Assembly: GCA_900549085.1 (NCBI GenBank)
Contig: URMO01000003.1
Location: 1 to 64,000 of the forward strand
Length of the DNA: 64,000 bases
From: an uncultured Collinsella sp.
GTDB lineage: Bacteria; Actinomycetota; Coriobacteriia; Coriobacteriales; Coriobacteriaceae
Direction: 5' to 3'
A model generated the notes under the pieces. That model saw nothing but the letters and a program-made list of their open reading frames with translations, ran no database searches and had not been told where the DNA came from. Shown here in pieces: positions 15,767 through 24,720 of the stretch. Both the position numbers and the translations under genes were made by a program. How positions within the stretch are numbered: the first letter of the stretch is position 1; each line of letters opens with the position of its first letter.

Positions 15767-18577
15767 CTATAGCGAAACGGATCCGTTTTTCTTGATGCGG
15801 GCGAGTATGTTTTTGAGCTTGTTAAAGTCGAGCGGTTTGGACAGATGGGCGTTCATGCCGGCATCGTGTGCCGCCTTGGCGTCCTCGGCAAAGGCGTTGG
15901 CGGTGAGCGCGATGATGGGGATATCGGCTGCATCGACCTTCTCGCTCAGACGAATCGCGCGGGTTGCCTCATAGCCGTCCATGCCCGGCATCATGATGTC
16001 CATCAGAATCGCATCGAAGCTGCCGGCGGGATGTGACAGGTACAGATCGACGACTTCGTTGCCATTGGCGGCGCGGGTGACCACGACGCCCTCGGATTCT
16101 AGCAGCGTCTGGGCAATCTCGGCATTCAATTCGTTGTCTTCGGCGAGCAACACGTTCATGTCGGCGAGCGAGCAGTCGAGCACCCCCTCGACCGTATCTG
16201 CCCGCGCCTGAGGGTTCTTGTCGATATCGAGCGGAATCTGGACGTTGAACGTACTCCCCACGCCAACCTCACTCGAAATCTCAATCGTACCGCCCATCAG
16301 TTCAATAAGCGACTTGACGATTGGCATGCCCATGCCGGTTCCTTGGAACTTGCTGCGCGCATCGTCACCTTCTTGGGCAAACGGTTCATAGATATGCTTT
16401 AAAAACTCGGGAGCCATGCCAATGCCGGTATCCGAAACGCTAAAGCAAAAGAGCGCGCGCCCATCATCGAGTGGCTTGGTCTTTGAACTAAAGGTGACGG
16501 AGCCGCCGCGCTTGTTGTACTTAATGCTGTTGTCTAACAGGTTGATTATGATCTGTCGGATATGGGTGGGACTGCCGATCATGTATGGCCCCGTGGCGTA
16601 CGGCAGACTATTGTCCTGCATTGTGATGCCGTTATCGGATGCGCGGAGCTTGCACAGCACCAGCGTATCGTCACAGAGCTCTTTGAGGTTAAAAGGCGCA
16701 TGTTCCAGAGTTAGCTTGCGGTCTTCGATTTTGCCCATCTCGAGGATGTCGTTGATCAGCGAGAGCAGGTGATTGGCGGCAACGCGCGCCTTGGCACGGC
16801 TCTCGCGGGCGACCTGGATATCGCCTTCCTTCAATTCCTCGATCTCGATAAGGCCCAGGATGCCGTTGAGCGGCGTGCGGATGTCGTGACTCATGCGCGT
16901 GAGGAATGCCGTCTTAGCGGCGTTGGCAGCGTCGGCTTTTTCGCGCTCGGTTCGAGCGCGCACGAGCGCCCAGATGAGCAGGACGACGCCGACCGACAAC
17001 ATACCGATGAGGGTAGCTGCAACGGCGGCGCGGTTGCGATAAAGGAATTGAAGCGTGTTGGATTCCTGGGCCGTGTACGACGTGGAGGAGTAATTGCTTG
17101 CGGAGAGCGATTCTCCGGCATTGATGATGCCCTTGTTGATGATTCCCAGCAGCTCGGGCTTTCCGCGCGAAATCCAGCACGAGAGCTCACAGGTATCAGG
17201 GAGCTCGACCGTCTCGTAGCCCTCGAGATCATAACGGTCGCCGATGGTTTTTACGCGTGAACTGGGAGCGACGATGCAGTGTGCCGTTCCCTTCCTGAGG
17301 GCGTCGAACGCTTCATCGCCGGATTGGTATTCGGTCACGGTCGCTGTGGGGAACAAACTTTCAAGTGCATTTTTGTTGACAAACGATGATTTGGTACAGG
17401 CGATGTTCTGAAGGTCTTTGTTCAGGTTGCTGCCGGTGTGGATGGCGGTGAGGGACACGGTCCCCAACGATATCGACTGCACAACGCCTGTTTGCTCGGC
17501 AAACCAGTAATCTCGGTATACCGGCAGCGCAACGTCTATGCTTCCCTTTGACAGGGCCTTTGACATCATCTTGTAGCTATCAAAGGCGACGGTTTTGACC
17601 GTAATGCCAAATTTATCGTGCAACGTCGTCGCAAGCGATGCGAGCGAGCCTTCCATTTTGCCGTCTTCGTCTTCGTTACAGTAGGGGAGTTTGCCCGTAA
17701 TGTAGCCGAGCGTGATGGTGTTGTCATTTGCTTTGAGCCAGGAACGTTCGGGGCCGTTGAGCGATGATGAACCGCTGTTTTGGGCCGAGTAGTTAGATTT
17801 GACTTCGTCGATATAGCGTGGGTTGACACGGTTGATTGCCGCCATTGCGGAGTTGATGTCGTCCATCAGGTCGGGGCGGCTTTTGGGGACGGCAAAGTAG
17901 TAGTCACTCGAACCAACGTAGAACATGGGCGACGCCTCGGGTGACGAAATGGTGTCGTTCATGATGACGGCATCGACTTCGTCGTTTGCGAGGGCGTCAA
18001 AAAGATCGGATCCTCCGTCATACTCCCTGTATGTGCAGGCGATTCCCTCGTTGGCGAGCCATTGCTGGCCAACGAGGGTTTGCATAACGCTGGGGTTGTA
18101 GCCGATAGTGAGACCCTGGAGTGCTTGAGGGTCACCCTTTGCGAGATCGTCGCGGTCGGGCCTGGCGTAGATGTAGTAACGCTCGGTACCCTCGGGGTTC
18201 GAGGAAAAGAGCAGCTTTTGGGCGCGTTCCTCGGAGTAGGAGATGTTGGGCATAAGGTCGATTTCGCCCGTCTCGAGCATGTCCATAAGCTCGGTGAAGG
18301 TGCCGGAGACGTATTCGTACCGCCAGCCGGGCGTGTAGTACGACAGGGTCTGGAGGTACTCGTAACCCCATCCCGAGAGACGCTCGCCGGGGGTGCCGTC
18401 CTGGAAGCCCTCGTTGTTGACGAGCCAACCGACGCGGACCGTTTTGACTTGCTGATCGGAGTCGGCGGCAAAGGCGGGGGCGGGCATGATGGTGCTCAGC
18501 ACGGCAAGCGCGGCAAGCACAATGGCCAGGGCGCGATATATAACTGAACGAAGGACAGCGGTAGCTCTCACATGCAA
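15767..18577 (-). CDS. Hybrid histidine kinase with two solute-binding sensor domains
   Basis: 936 residues. A signal peptide (AIVLAALAVLSTIMPAPAFA) leads to two tandem type-3 solute-binding-like domains (about 45-275 and 285-505), then one membrane helix (near 530, AATLIGMLSVGVVLLIWAL), HisKA with MSHDIRTPLNGILG, HATPase (INLLDNSIKYN, DTGIGMAPEF, GTGMGMPIV) and a receiver domain (AEDNELN, Asp in AILMDIMMPGMDG). This matches BvgS/EvgS-type hybrid sensors that detect amino acids or similar ligands outside the cell. It has no HPt domain and no response regulator next to it, so the phosphate receiver is elsewhere. Starts at the ATG at 18577. Confidence 0.92.
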   Translation of the reverse strand: MHVRATAVLRSVIYRALAIVLAALAVLSTIMPAPAFAADSDQQVKTVRVGWLVNNEGFQDGTPGERLSGWGYEYLQTLSYYTPGWRYEYVSGTFTELMDMLETGEIDLMPNISYSEERAQKLLFSSNPEGTERYYIYARPDRDDLAKGDPQALQGLTIGYNPSVMQTLVGQQWLANEGIACTYREYDGGSDLFDALANDEVDAVIMNDTISSPEASPMFYVGSSDYYFAVPKSRPDLMDDINSAMAAINRVNPRYIDEVKSNYSAQNSGSSSLNGPERSWLKANDNTITLGYITGKLPYCNEDEDGKMEGSLASLATTLHDKFGITVKTVAFDSYKMMSKALSKGSIDVALPVYRDYWFAEQTGVVQSISLGTVSLTAIHTGSNLNKDLQNIACTKSSFVNKNALESLFPTATVTEYQSGDEAFDALRKGTAHCIVAPSSRVKTIGDRYDLEGYETVELPDTCELSCWISRGKPELLGIINKGIINAGESLSASNYSSTSYTAQESNTLQFLYRNRAAVAATLIGMLSVGVVLLIWALVRARTEREKADAANAAKTAFLTRMSHDIRTPLNGILGLIEIEELKEGDIQVARESRAKARVAANHLLSLINDILEMGKIEDRKLTLEHAPFNLKELCDDTLVLCKLRASDNGITMQDNSLPYATGPYMIGSPTHIRQIIINLLDNSIKYNKRGGSVTFSSKTKPLDDGRALFCFSVSDTGIGMAPEFLKHIYEPFAQEGDDARSKFQGTGMGMPIVKSLIELMGGTIEISSEVGVGSTFNVQIPLDIDKNPQARADTVEGVLDCSLADMNVLLAEDNELNAEIAQTLLESEGVVVTRAANGNEVVDLYLSHPAGSFDAILMDIMMPGMDGYEATRAIRLSEKVDAADIPIIALTANAFAEDAKAAHDAGMNAHLSKPLDFNKLKNILARIKKNGSVSL

Positions 18578-18640
18578 TCCTAACGAATCGAGACATTACC
18601 GCATAAGGATACCAGCTCAGCCTGCCCAGGCGGCAGCTGG

Positions 18641-18696
18641 TAGTCATTGGGGACGTTCTTGTTTGACTAGTCATTTAAGAACGTCCCCAATGACTA
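18641..18696. repeat. 56-bp palindromic repeat (family T2), copy 2
   Basis: TAGTCATTGGGGACGTT and AACGTCCCCAATGACTA, again exactly 56 bp with the inner TAGTCATT. Lies upstream of both the hybrid kinase and the channel gene, so it is not simply a terminator. Confidence 0.85.
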
Positions 18697-18766
18697 GTTC
18701 CGTTTGCGGGGGAGGCGTGGGACAATACCGAGCGAACGTGATTGATTGTCCGTGGAAAGGGTCGCG

Positions 18767-19192
18767 ATGAAAAAGCTCAGAACGCTTGCTGACGTTTTGC
18801 GCCAGGCGGGCTTCGTGCGCATTACGGAGCTGTTCTTCGTCTTCTATCTGCTGTGCTCGACGGCTGTCTGGCTGTCCGAGCCCACGACCCTTACGTTTGG
18901 CGATGGTCTCTGGTTTAGCTTTGAGACCGTCTCGACCATCGGCTTTGGCGATATCCCGGCCGAAACGCCGGTCGCCCGCGCGATTACCGTCGTCCTGAGC
19001 GTCATTAGCATCTTCTACATCGCCATGCTCACGGGTGTGGCGGTGAACTATTGCAATACGCTCATCAAGATGCGCCAAAAGGACACCATGGCGCGCTTTA
19101 TGGACGATCTTGAGCATTTGGAAGAGCTCGATCGCGACGAGCTCGCCGATCTTTCGCGTCGTGTGCGCGAGTATCGTCGACGCCAGCGCTAG
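18767..19192 (+). CDS. Small two-helix potassium-channel-like protein
   Basis: About 141 residues. Two membrane helices (about 20-38 and 68-92) flank a pore loop with selectivity filter TIGFGD (residues 57-62), the signature of K+ channels. The C-terminal 50 residues are charged and helical (LEHLEELDRDELADLSRRV), likely a cytoplasmic tail, too short for an RCK domain. I start at the ATG at 18767, preceded by GAAAGG; a GTG at 18746 is possible. A GACAAT box lies at 18721. The gene leads a possible transcript with the LOG gene 36 bases downstream. Confidence 0.88.
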   Translation: MKKLRTLADVLRQAGFVRITELFFVFYLLCSTAVWLSEPTTLTFGDGLWFSFETVSTIGFGDIPAETPVARAITVVLSVISIFYIAMLTGVAVNYCNTLIKMRQKDTMARFMDDLEHLEELDRDELADLSRRVREYRRRQR

Positions 19193-19228
19193 AACGGGCG
19201 CTGCGCGTCATGACGAGGGGGACTGAAT

Positions 19229-19762
19229 ATGAACATCACCGTGTACCTGGGTGCCAACACTGGCAATGACCCAGCATTTCTGCCTGCGGTGCAAGAGCTG
19301 GGCAACTGGATTGGCTCCAACGGGCACGCGCTGGTATACGGCGGGTCCAAATCGGGCCTGATGGGCGCGCTTGCCGATAGCGTGCTCGATGCTGGCGGAC
19401 ATGTGACGGGCGTTGAGCCGAGCTTTTTTATAGAGGCCGAGTTTCAGCACGACGGCATCGATGACCTCATCGTGACGAGCGATATGGCCGAGCGCAAAGC
19501 CAAGATGATTGAGCTCGGCGATGCGTTCATCGCCTTTCCCGGTGGGACGGGCACGCTCGAGGAGATTGCCGAGGTCATGTCCGCGGTGTCGTTGGGGCAC
19601 CTGAGTGCTCCGTGCATCCTGTATAACCTTGACGGTTACTACAACGACCTCAAGGCGCTGCTCGGGCACATGATTGATAAGGGGCTTTCGAGCCCGAGGC
19701 GCCAGCAAGGCATCTACTTTGCCGACGATTTGCGCGAGATTGTCTCGATTATCAACGGATAA
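19229..19762 (+). CDS. LOG-family protein (putative cytokinin-type phosphoribohydrolase)
   Basis: 177 residues with a Rossmann-type fold. The family motifs are intact: YGGSKSGLMGALAD (the phosphate-binding GGG..GLMG loop) and PGGTGTLEE (the catalytic PGGxGTxxE). LOG proteins remove a base from nucleoside 5'-monophosphates; in bacteria the true substrate is often only AMP or unknown. The start follows GAGGGGGAC. It is close behind the channel gene, but no functional tie is obvious. Confidence 0.88.
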   Translation: MNITVYLGANTGNDPAFLPAVQELGNWIGSNGHALVYGGSKSGLMGALADSVLDAGGHVTGVEPSFFIEAEFQHDGIDDLIVTSDMAERKAKMIELGDAFIAFPGGTGTLEEIAEVMSAVSLGHLSAPCILYNLDGYYNDLKALLGHMIDKGLSSPRRQQGIYFADDLREIVSIING

Positions 19763-19887
19763 GTCTTGAGCCTGCCCCACTATGACTCCCAATGGTGCCG
19801 TTTGTGGCGCAGATGGTTGGCTTGTCTGGGCAACGCTCGCTCTACAATAAAACATAACTATGTCGACTTTGACCGCGGGAGGACCCG

Positions 19888-21192
19888 ATGGACAACCTTG
19901 CCAAACCCACAAACCGCGTGCTGTTTTTAGTTAGCGTTGCCGTGACCGGTGCGTTCGCAGGTGCCGCGGTCTGGCTGTTCTTTTTTGCGATGGAGCACGG
20001 TATCGACTATCTGTGGACCGAGATCCCCCACATGCTGGGCGCGGCGTCGCCCGAACTCGCCAGCGGCCCGTTCGGTTTTCTGCCGTATCCGTTTTTCGTC
20101 TGCCTGCTGGGCGGCCTGCTGATCGGCCTGTACGAAAAGCTTACGGGCACCAAGACCGACGACCTCAACCAGGTGATGGCTAAGGTTAAGCAAGACGGGC
20201 GCTACCCGTACGACAACCTGGGCAAGCTTTCGCTCGCGGCATTGCTGCCGCTGCTGTTTGGCGGAAGTATTGGACCGGAGGCCGGCCTGACCGGCGTTAT
20301 CGCGGGTCTGTGCAGCTGGGTCGGCGACCGCATGCGCCGCTTTGGCGCCGAGTTCAGGGAGCTCACGCTGTTGGGCACCCAGGCCGCGCTGACGGCGCTC
20401 TTTACCGCGCCCGTCTTTGGCTTTGTGGCGCCGCTCGCCGGTAGCGCCGACGGCCAGGGCGAAGACGCCGGCGATGGGTCCGCGTCCGGCGAGATCACCA
20501 TCAAACTGCCCAAGGCACAGAAGACTGTGGTCTACGGTATTGCGATTGCCGGCGGCCTGGGCACCTATCTGCTGCTCGGCCAGGTTATGGGCGGCGGCAT
20601 GGGCATGCCCAGGTTCGAGGCCGCCGAGGTGGGCAACCTGGAGCTTGCCTGGCTCATCCCGCTGGCGTTGGTTGGCACCGTTTGCGGCTGGCTGTACTTT
20701 GTCTCGGAGCACGCGAGCGAGGCGCTGTCCCATGCAATAGGGGAGCGTCCTGTCGTCAAGGCCATGCTGGCCGGTCTGGCGCTCGCCATCTGCGGCACGG
20801 TCTTGCCCTACACCATGTTTGCCGGCGAGACCCAGGCCGATGTACTTATGGAGACCTACCTCACCATTCCTGCCGGCGTGCTTATCGCGACCGGTCTTGT
20901 TAAGGCCATGCTGACGCCCGCCCTCATCAGCCTTGGCTGGCGCGGCGGCCACTTCTTCCCGGTTATCTTCTCGGGCGTAAGCCTGGGCTATGGCCTTGCC
21001 ATCCTCACCGGCGCAGATCCGGTCTTTTGCGTCGCCGTCTGCACGGCATCGACGATGGGCGCCGTCATGCGCCAGCCCGTCATGGTCGTGGGCCTGCTGC
21101 TCATGTGCTTCCCGCTCAAGGGCATCGTCTGCATGATCATTGCCGCAGCCATCGCCGCCGGCATTCCGCTGCCCAAGCCGCTGCGCAAGTAG
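19888..21192 (+). CDS. ClC-type chloride channel or transporter
   Basis: 434 residues, with about ten hydrophobic segments. The GGSIGPEAGLTGV motif has the GPEAG glutamate expected at the gating position, and a second GWRGGHFFPVIF motif matches the C-terminal half of ClC proteins. Between the halves is a hydrophilic insert of about 35 residues (GSADGQGEDAGDGSASGE). ClC proteins exchange chloride for protons or form channels; which applies here is not determinable. TACAAT upstream (near 19849) is a likely -10 and GGGAGGA is the ribosome site. It stands alone. Confidence 0.88.
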   Translation: MDNLAKPTNRVLFLVSVAVTGAFAGAAVWLFFFAMEHGIDYLWTEIPHMLGAASPELASGPFGFLPYPFFVCLLGGLLIGLYEKLTGTKTDDLNQVMAKVKQDGRYPYDNLGKLSLAALLPLLFGGSIGPEAGLTGVIAGLCSWVGDRMRRFGAEFRELTLLGTQAALTALFTAPVFGFVAPLAGSADGQGEDAGDGSASGEITIKLPKAQKTVVYGIAIAGGLGTYLLLGQVMGGGMGMPRFEAAEVGNLELAWLIPLALVGTVCGWLYFVSEHASEALSHAIGERPVVKAMLAGLALAICGTVLPYTMFAGETQADVLMETYLTIPAGVLIATGLVKAMLTPALISLGWRGGHFFPVIFSGVSLGYGLAILTGADPVFCVAVCTASTMGAVMRQPVMVVGLLLMCFPLKGIVCMIIAAAIAAGIPLPKPLRK

Positions 21193-21286
21193 CACGGCAG
21201 CGCGCGGTCAGTACAAACATCTCAAGTCCGGTGCGGGCGCTGTGTCACGGATTTGCGGGTGGACTGGATTTCGTTCGGTATCGGCG

Positions 21287-22162
21287 CTACTTCCAAATTG
21301 CAAGCGCGGCGGTGCCCAGTACGATGAGGACGAGACCGATGGCGCTGCGGCGGGAGAGTTTTTCGTTGAATGCCAGGTGCGCAAATAGCACCGATACGAC
21401 AATCGATAGTTTGTCGATCTGCACCACGACACTCACCTGGCCTGCAGCGATGGCATAGTAATAGAGCAGCCACGATGCTCCAGTCGCGATGCCCGATGTT
21501 GCGAGAAATGTGAGTTCGCGCCGGTCAACGTGCGCGACCTGCTCCAGTTTTCCCTTGGCTGCCACGATTGCCCATGCCATAACCAGTACCACGCAGGTGC
21601 GGATTGCCGTGGCCAGGTTTGACTCAACGCCTTCGATGCCGATCTTGGCGAGGACGGAGGTGAGTGCCGCGAACACGGCGGCGCCGAGGGCGTAAGCGAG
21701 CCAGGTTCGGTCTTGCTGCTGCTCGGGTTCGGCGGACTGCTTCTTCTCGATCATTAAAAACGTGCCGAGGGTGATGACAGCGGTTCCCACGAGCTTAACC
21801 GCAAGGTTGCTCGTCTCGTCAAAAAGCGCGATGGCGACCAGCGCGGCGAGCACGGCGCTCATCTTGTCGACCGGTACGACCTTATTGACATTTCCGATGC
21901 TCAACGCCTTAAAGTAACAGATCCACGAAGCACCGGTAGCGAGTCCCGAGAGGACGAGAAAGAGCCAGGATCTGGGTTCGATGCTGCCAATGGTTCCAAT
22001 GGATCCAGAAATGCCCGCCATTGCCCAGGCGAAAACGAGCACCACGCAGGTGCGAATGGCCGTCGCGACATCGGAGTCGGTCTGCTTGATGCCGCATTTG
22101 GCCAAGATGGATGTGATGCCGGCAAAGAATGCTGACGCAAATGCTGCGACAACCCACGACAC
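21287..22162 (-). CDS. EamA/DMT-family transporter with near-identical halves
   Basis: 291 residues with ten membrane helices in two EamA repeats. The halves are unusually alike: the first contains ATAIRTCVVLVFAWAMAG and the second ATAIRTCVVLVMAWAIVA, with further shared segments (ILAKCGIKQTDSDV and VLAKIGIEGVESNL). It starts at GTG 22162 with AAGGAGG ten bases upstream. DMT transporters move metabolites or cations; the substrate is unknown. It stands alone, followed by a long intergenic gap containing a T1 repeat. Confidence 0.88.
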   Translation of the reverse strand: MSWVVAAFASAFFAGITSILAKCGIKQTDSDVATAIRTCVVLVFAWAMAGISGSIGTIGSIEPRSWLFLVLSGLATGASWICYFKALSIGNVNKVVPVDKMSAVLAALVAIALFDETSNLAVKLVGTAVITLGTFLMIEKKQSAEPEQQQDRTWLAYALGAAVFAALTSVLAKIGIEGVESNLATAIRTCVVLVMAWAIVAAKGKLEQVAHVDRRELTFLATSGIATGASWLLYYYAIAAGQVSVVVQIDKLSIVVSVLFAHLAFNEKLSRRSAIGLVLIVLGTAALAIWK

Positions 22163-22300
22163 GGGTGCGGTGCCTCCTTGGATAATGGGTTTATCCTGCG
22201 AGTTTTATGGACATGAGGATACCGCCCCACCATGAAGGTTTGATATGGCCGCGGCGAGACGGGGGTTATGTTCCGGGGAGCCATTTGGTGAAGGCTCGAA

Positions 22301-22484
22301 TTGAAGGTGAGTGTTTTTCCGAGAAGTGAACGAGTAAATATGGACCCCTGGAGCATGCACACTTTTTTCGAATAAAACCGCAGGATTCCTAGGCAAAAAC
22401 CGCAGGAATTAAGCCCATAAAAATGTCGATGATACGGGGTGCTGATTTTACTCGTTCACTTCTCGGAAAAACATTCACCCTCGA
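22301..22484. repeat. ~180-bp hairpin repeat (family T1), copy C
   Basis: Outer arms GAAGGTGAGTGTTTTTCC and its near-complement, inner arms CGAGAAGTGAACGAGTAAA and complement, centre with two direct copies of AAAACCGCAGGAATT/ATT. Same orientation as copy B. The rest of the 22163-22613 gap contains nothing else I can identify. Confidence 0.85.
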
Positions 22485-22613
22485 TATGCCGTCGGCTTCT
22501 CTTTGGTTGCCAAGATTTAAACGGCATGCCGTGAAGGGCGGTAGCGACGTTGTTGCTGCTTCGTCTTATCTAGTAAATGAGGTGGCGTGCAGCCCAAGCC
22601 CTTTGGCTGTCGA

Positions 22614-23312
22614 TTACAGGTCGCGCGCTCGATAGACCTTGGTGCTGACAGCGCAGCTGATTGCACATAGCGCGAGGGCCAGTACGGCAATTCCTGCGCA
22701 CAGACCGCCAAGGACGGCAGGATCGGGATTCGCTCCGGCAATCGACATGAGCCAGTTGCTGATGGGGTTGGAGGAGCTCAGCGTGGCCATGGCAAGGCAT
22801 CCGAGCATGGCAAACAGGCCAACGGATAGGCGCAGCGCCTCCATGTGTCCAAATCGAAAGAACAGCGGCTGTGCCAAAAACACCATCATGAGGGAGATGA
22901 GCATCGATGCTGCCGAGGCGATTGCGATTTCAAAGACCGTCTGTCCCGTCGAAGGAATGCCCGCGCCATTGAAGAGCGGGATGGAGGCGATGCTCAAAAG
23001 CGTAGCTGCACATGCCATGAGGGCGGAGAAGACAATAACGCTCAGGTAGCGTGCGCGGATGATGTCTTTGCGCGAGAAGGGCAGCGTTGCCCGGTAGCGC
23101 TCCCAACCGTTTTGATTGTCGAAACCGGCCAGTGAGTTCATGACTATGATGGGCGACATGGCACTGACGGCGCAGGCGCCGGCGCTCATACCGGAATCGC
23201 CATCCGACGCGTTGACGAGCGTCAGCACAACGAAGATGAACAAGCCGACGCCCGCAATGCTCGGGATGAGCGTGCGAACGATGGCGAGTTCGGACATAAA
23301 GGCGCGTTTCAT
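22614..23312 (-). CDS. ABC-2-type permease, GntR-controlled operon
   Basis: 232 residues with about six helices, consistent with an ABC-2 permease that works with the adjacent ATPase. The N-terminal helix (IPSIAGVGLFIFVVLTLV) is followed by a cytoplasmic amphipathic segment (WERYRATLPFSRKDIIRARY), the coupling-type loop typical for ABC-2 permeases. Its ATG overlaps the TGA of the ATPase gene (23309-23312), so the two are translationally coupled. The role is probably export of a peptide, antibiotic or lipid, as in the YtrABC-type operons; the substrate is not visible. Confidence 0.85.
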   Translation of the reverse strand: MKRAFMSELAIVRTLIPSIAGVGLFIFVVLTLVNASDGDSGMSAGACAVSAMSPIIVMNSLAGFDNQNGWERYRATLPFSRKDIIRARYLSVIVFSALMACAATLLSIASIPLFNGAGIPSTGQTVFEIAIASAASMLISLMMVFLAQPLFFRFGHMEALRLSVGLFAMLGCLAMATLSSSNPISNWLMSIAGANPDPAVLGGLCAGIAVLALALCAISCAVSTKVYRARDL

Positions 23313-24190
23313 TTCGAAGCCCCTTTCAGTATGAGGCGCAGATAGTCATCAATGGTTGCCCGATCGCAGGGAATCTCGGGGAAGGCCTCGAGCGTTTCGC
23401 GACGGTTGGGTACGAGTACGTCCACGCTGTAGGCGTGGTGGGCGGCACGGGCGCCTTCGACGCAAGCCATAAGCTCGGCAGCCTGCGATTGGGTGCAGTG
23501 GGCGATGCCAGCGCGGTCGGTAATATCCTCACGCGGCAGGTCAAAAATAATCGAGCCATTATCGATGCAGATGACGCGATCAGCGGTGCGATCGAGGTCG
23601 GACGTAATGTGACTCGAGAGCAGCACGCTGCGCTGACCGTCGGAAACAAAGGCAAGCAGCTCATCAAGCAGTTCCTCGCGTGCCATGGGATCGAGGCCCG
23701 CGGTGGCTTCGTCCAAAACGAGCAGCTTGGCCTTGTGGCTGAGCGCACAGGCAAGCTGAAGTTTCATGCCCATGCCGCGGGAGAGGTCCTTGACCTTTGT
23801 CTTGGGATCGAGGCCAAATCGGTTGATGAATCCGGCGAACGTTTCGCGGGCCCACGTGGGGTACGCTGGGCCTACGAGCGACTCGATCTGGCCCACCTTG
23901 AGCGTGGAGGGGAAGGGGCACGTGTCCAGGACAAGACCGACGCGGGAGCGTAGATGGCGTTGCGACTCATCGGGCGCGTCGGCGCCACAGCGCTGCCCAA
24001 ACAGGTGCACTTCGCCGGCATCGAGCTTTATAAGCCCGAGAGCAGCTCGAATCGTCGTTGTTTTGCCAGCACCGTTGGCACCAACAAAGCCGATGATCTG
24101 GCCAGGCTCCACGGCAAGCGTGACGTCGCGCAGCGAAAAGCGGTCGCTTACAGCGTGTGAGATGCCTTTGAGTTCAAGCAAGTTTTGCAT
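23309..24190 (-). CDS. ABC transporter ATPase, GntR-controlled operon
   Basis: 293 residues. Walker A GANGAGKTTT, Q-loop, signature LSRGMGMKLQLA, Walker B LLVLDEATAGLDP and the switch histidine (SSHITSD) are all in place. The last 70 residues form the small C-terminal domain common in ABC-2 export ATPases. It is the middle gene of gntR-ATPase-permease, 23 bases after the regulator's stop and overlapping the permease start. Cytoplasmic, drives the permease. Confidence 0.93.
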   Translation of the reverse strand: MQNLLELKGISHAVSDRFSLRDVTLAVEPGQIIGFVGANGAGKTTTIRAALGLIKLDAGEVHLFGQRCGADAPDESQRHLRSRVGLVLDTCPFPSTLKVGQIESLVGPAYPTWARETFAGFINRFGLDPKTKVKDLSRGMGMKLQLACALSHKAKLLVLDEATAGLDPMAREELLDELLAFVSDGQRSVLLSSHITSDLDRTADRVICIDNGSIIFDLPREDITDRAGIAHCTQSQAAELMACVEGARAAHHAYSVDVLVPNRRETLEAFPEIPCDRATIDDYLRLILKGASK

Positions 24191-24213
24191 GGTATAGCCT
24201 TTCTTGCAGATGG

Positions 24214-24594
24214 CTACTGCATGGTTTCGGGGGCTACCAGGTCGAGCATCTCGTGCAGTTTGTCGCGCGTGACGCCCAGGGTTTCGGCTTGGCTCGCCGC
24301 TTTCGCAAGCAGCTCTTCGATATGGCAGAGCTGGTTTTCGCGCAAGAGTTCTTGGTTGCCCTCGGCGACAAAGCAGCCCTTGCCCTGCACGGTGCAGATA
24401 AAACCGAGTTGCTCCAGGTCGGCGTAGGCGCGCTTGGTGGTGATGACGCTCACGCCCAGGTCGCTCGCGAGCGCACGGATGCTGGGGAGTTTGGCTCCCG
24501 CAGCGAGCGTGCCCGAAAGGATCCGAGCTTTGACCTGCGAGGCTATTTGCTCGTAGATGGGCTTATCGCTCGAATTGGATAGGATGATGTCCAC
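24214..24594 (-). CDS. GntR (YtrA-subfamily) transcriptional regulator
   Basis: 126 residues. The N-terminal winged helix (KPIYEQIASQVKARILSG, LPSIRALASDLGVSVIT and an HTH tail KRAYADLEQLGFI) is that of GntR proteins; the short C-terminal part (about 50 residues) is typical of the YtrA subfamily, too small for a large effector domain. It heads the operon with the ABC ATPase and permease and probably represses it by binding the inverted repeat upstream (24622-24655). Confidence 0.92.
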   Translation of the reverse strand: MDIILSNSSDKPIYEQIASQVKARILSGTLAAGAKLPSIRALASDLGVSVITTKRAYADLEQLGFICTVQGKGCFVAEGNQELLRENQLCHIEELLAKAASQAETLGVTRDKLHEMLDLVAPETMQ

Positions 24595-24621
24595 AGCGGC
24601 TCCTTAGCTGTTGGGCTACAC

Positions 24622-24655
24622 GTGTATATAACCGGTAAGCACAGTATATATACAC
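24622..24655. promoter_or_regulatory. Candidate operator for the GntR regulator
   Basis: GTGTATATA and TATATACAC form perfect 9-bp arms 16 bases apart in the region just upstream of the GntR gene, overlapping AT-rich sequence suitable for a promoter. YtrA regulators bind such inverted repeats. Confidence 0.6.
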
Positions 24656-24720
24656 TATGCACAGTTATGCAAGAGGTAAATAGGGAATAGCCCATCGGTG
24701 CCGCGCTTGCTCCAAAACAA

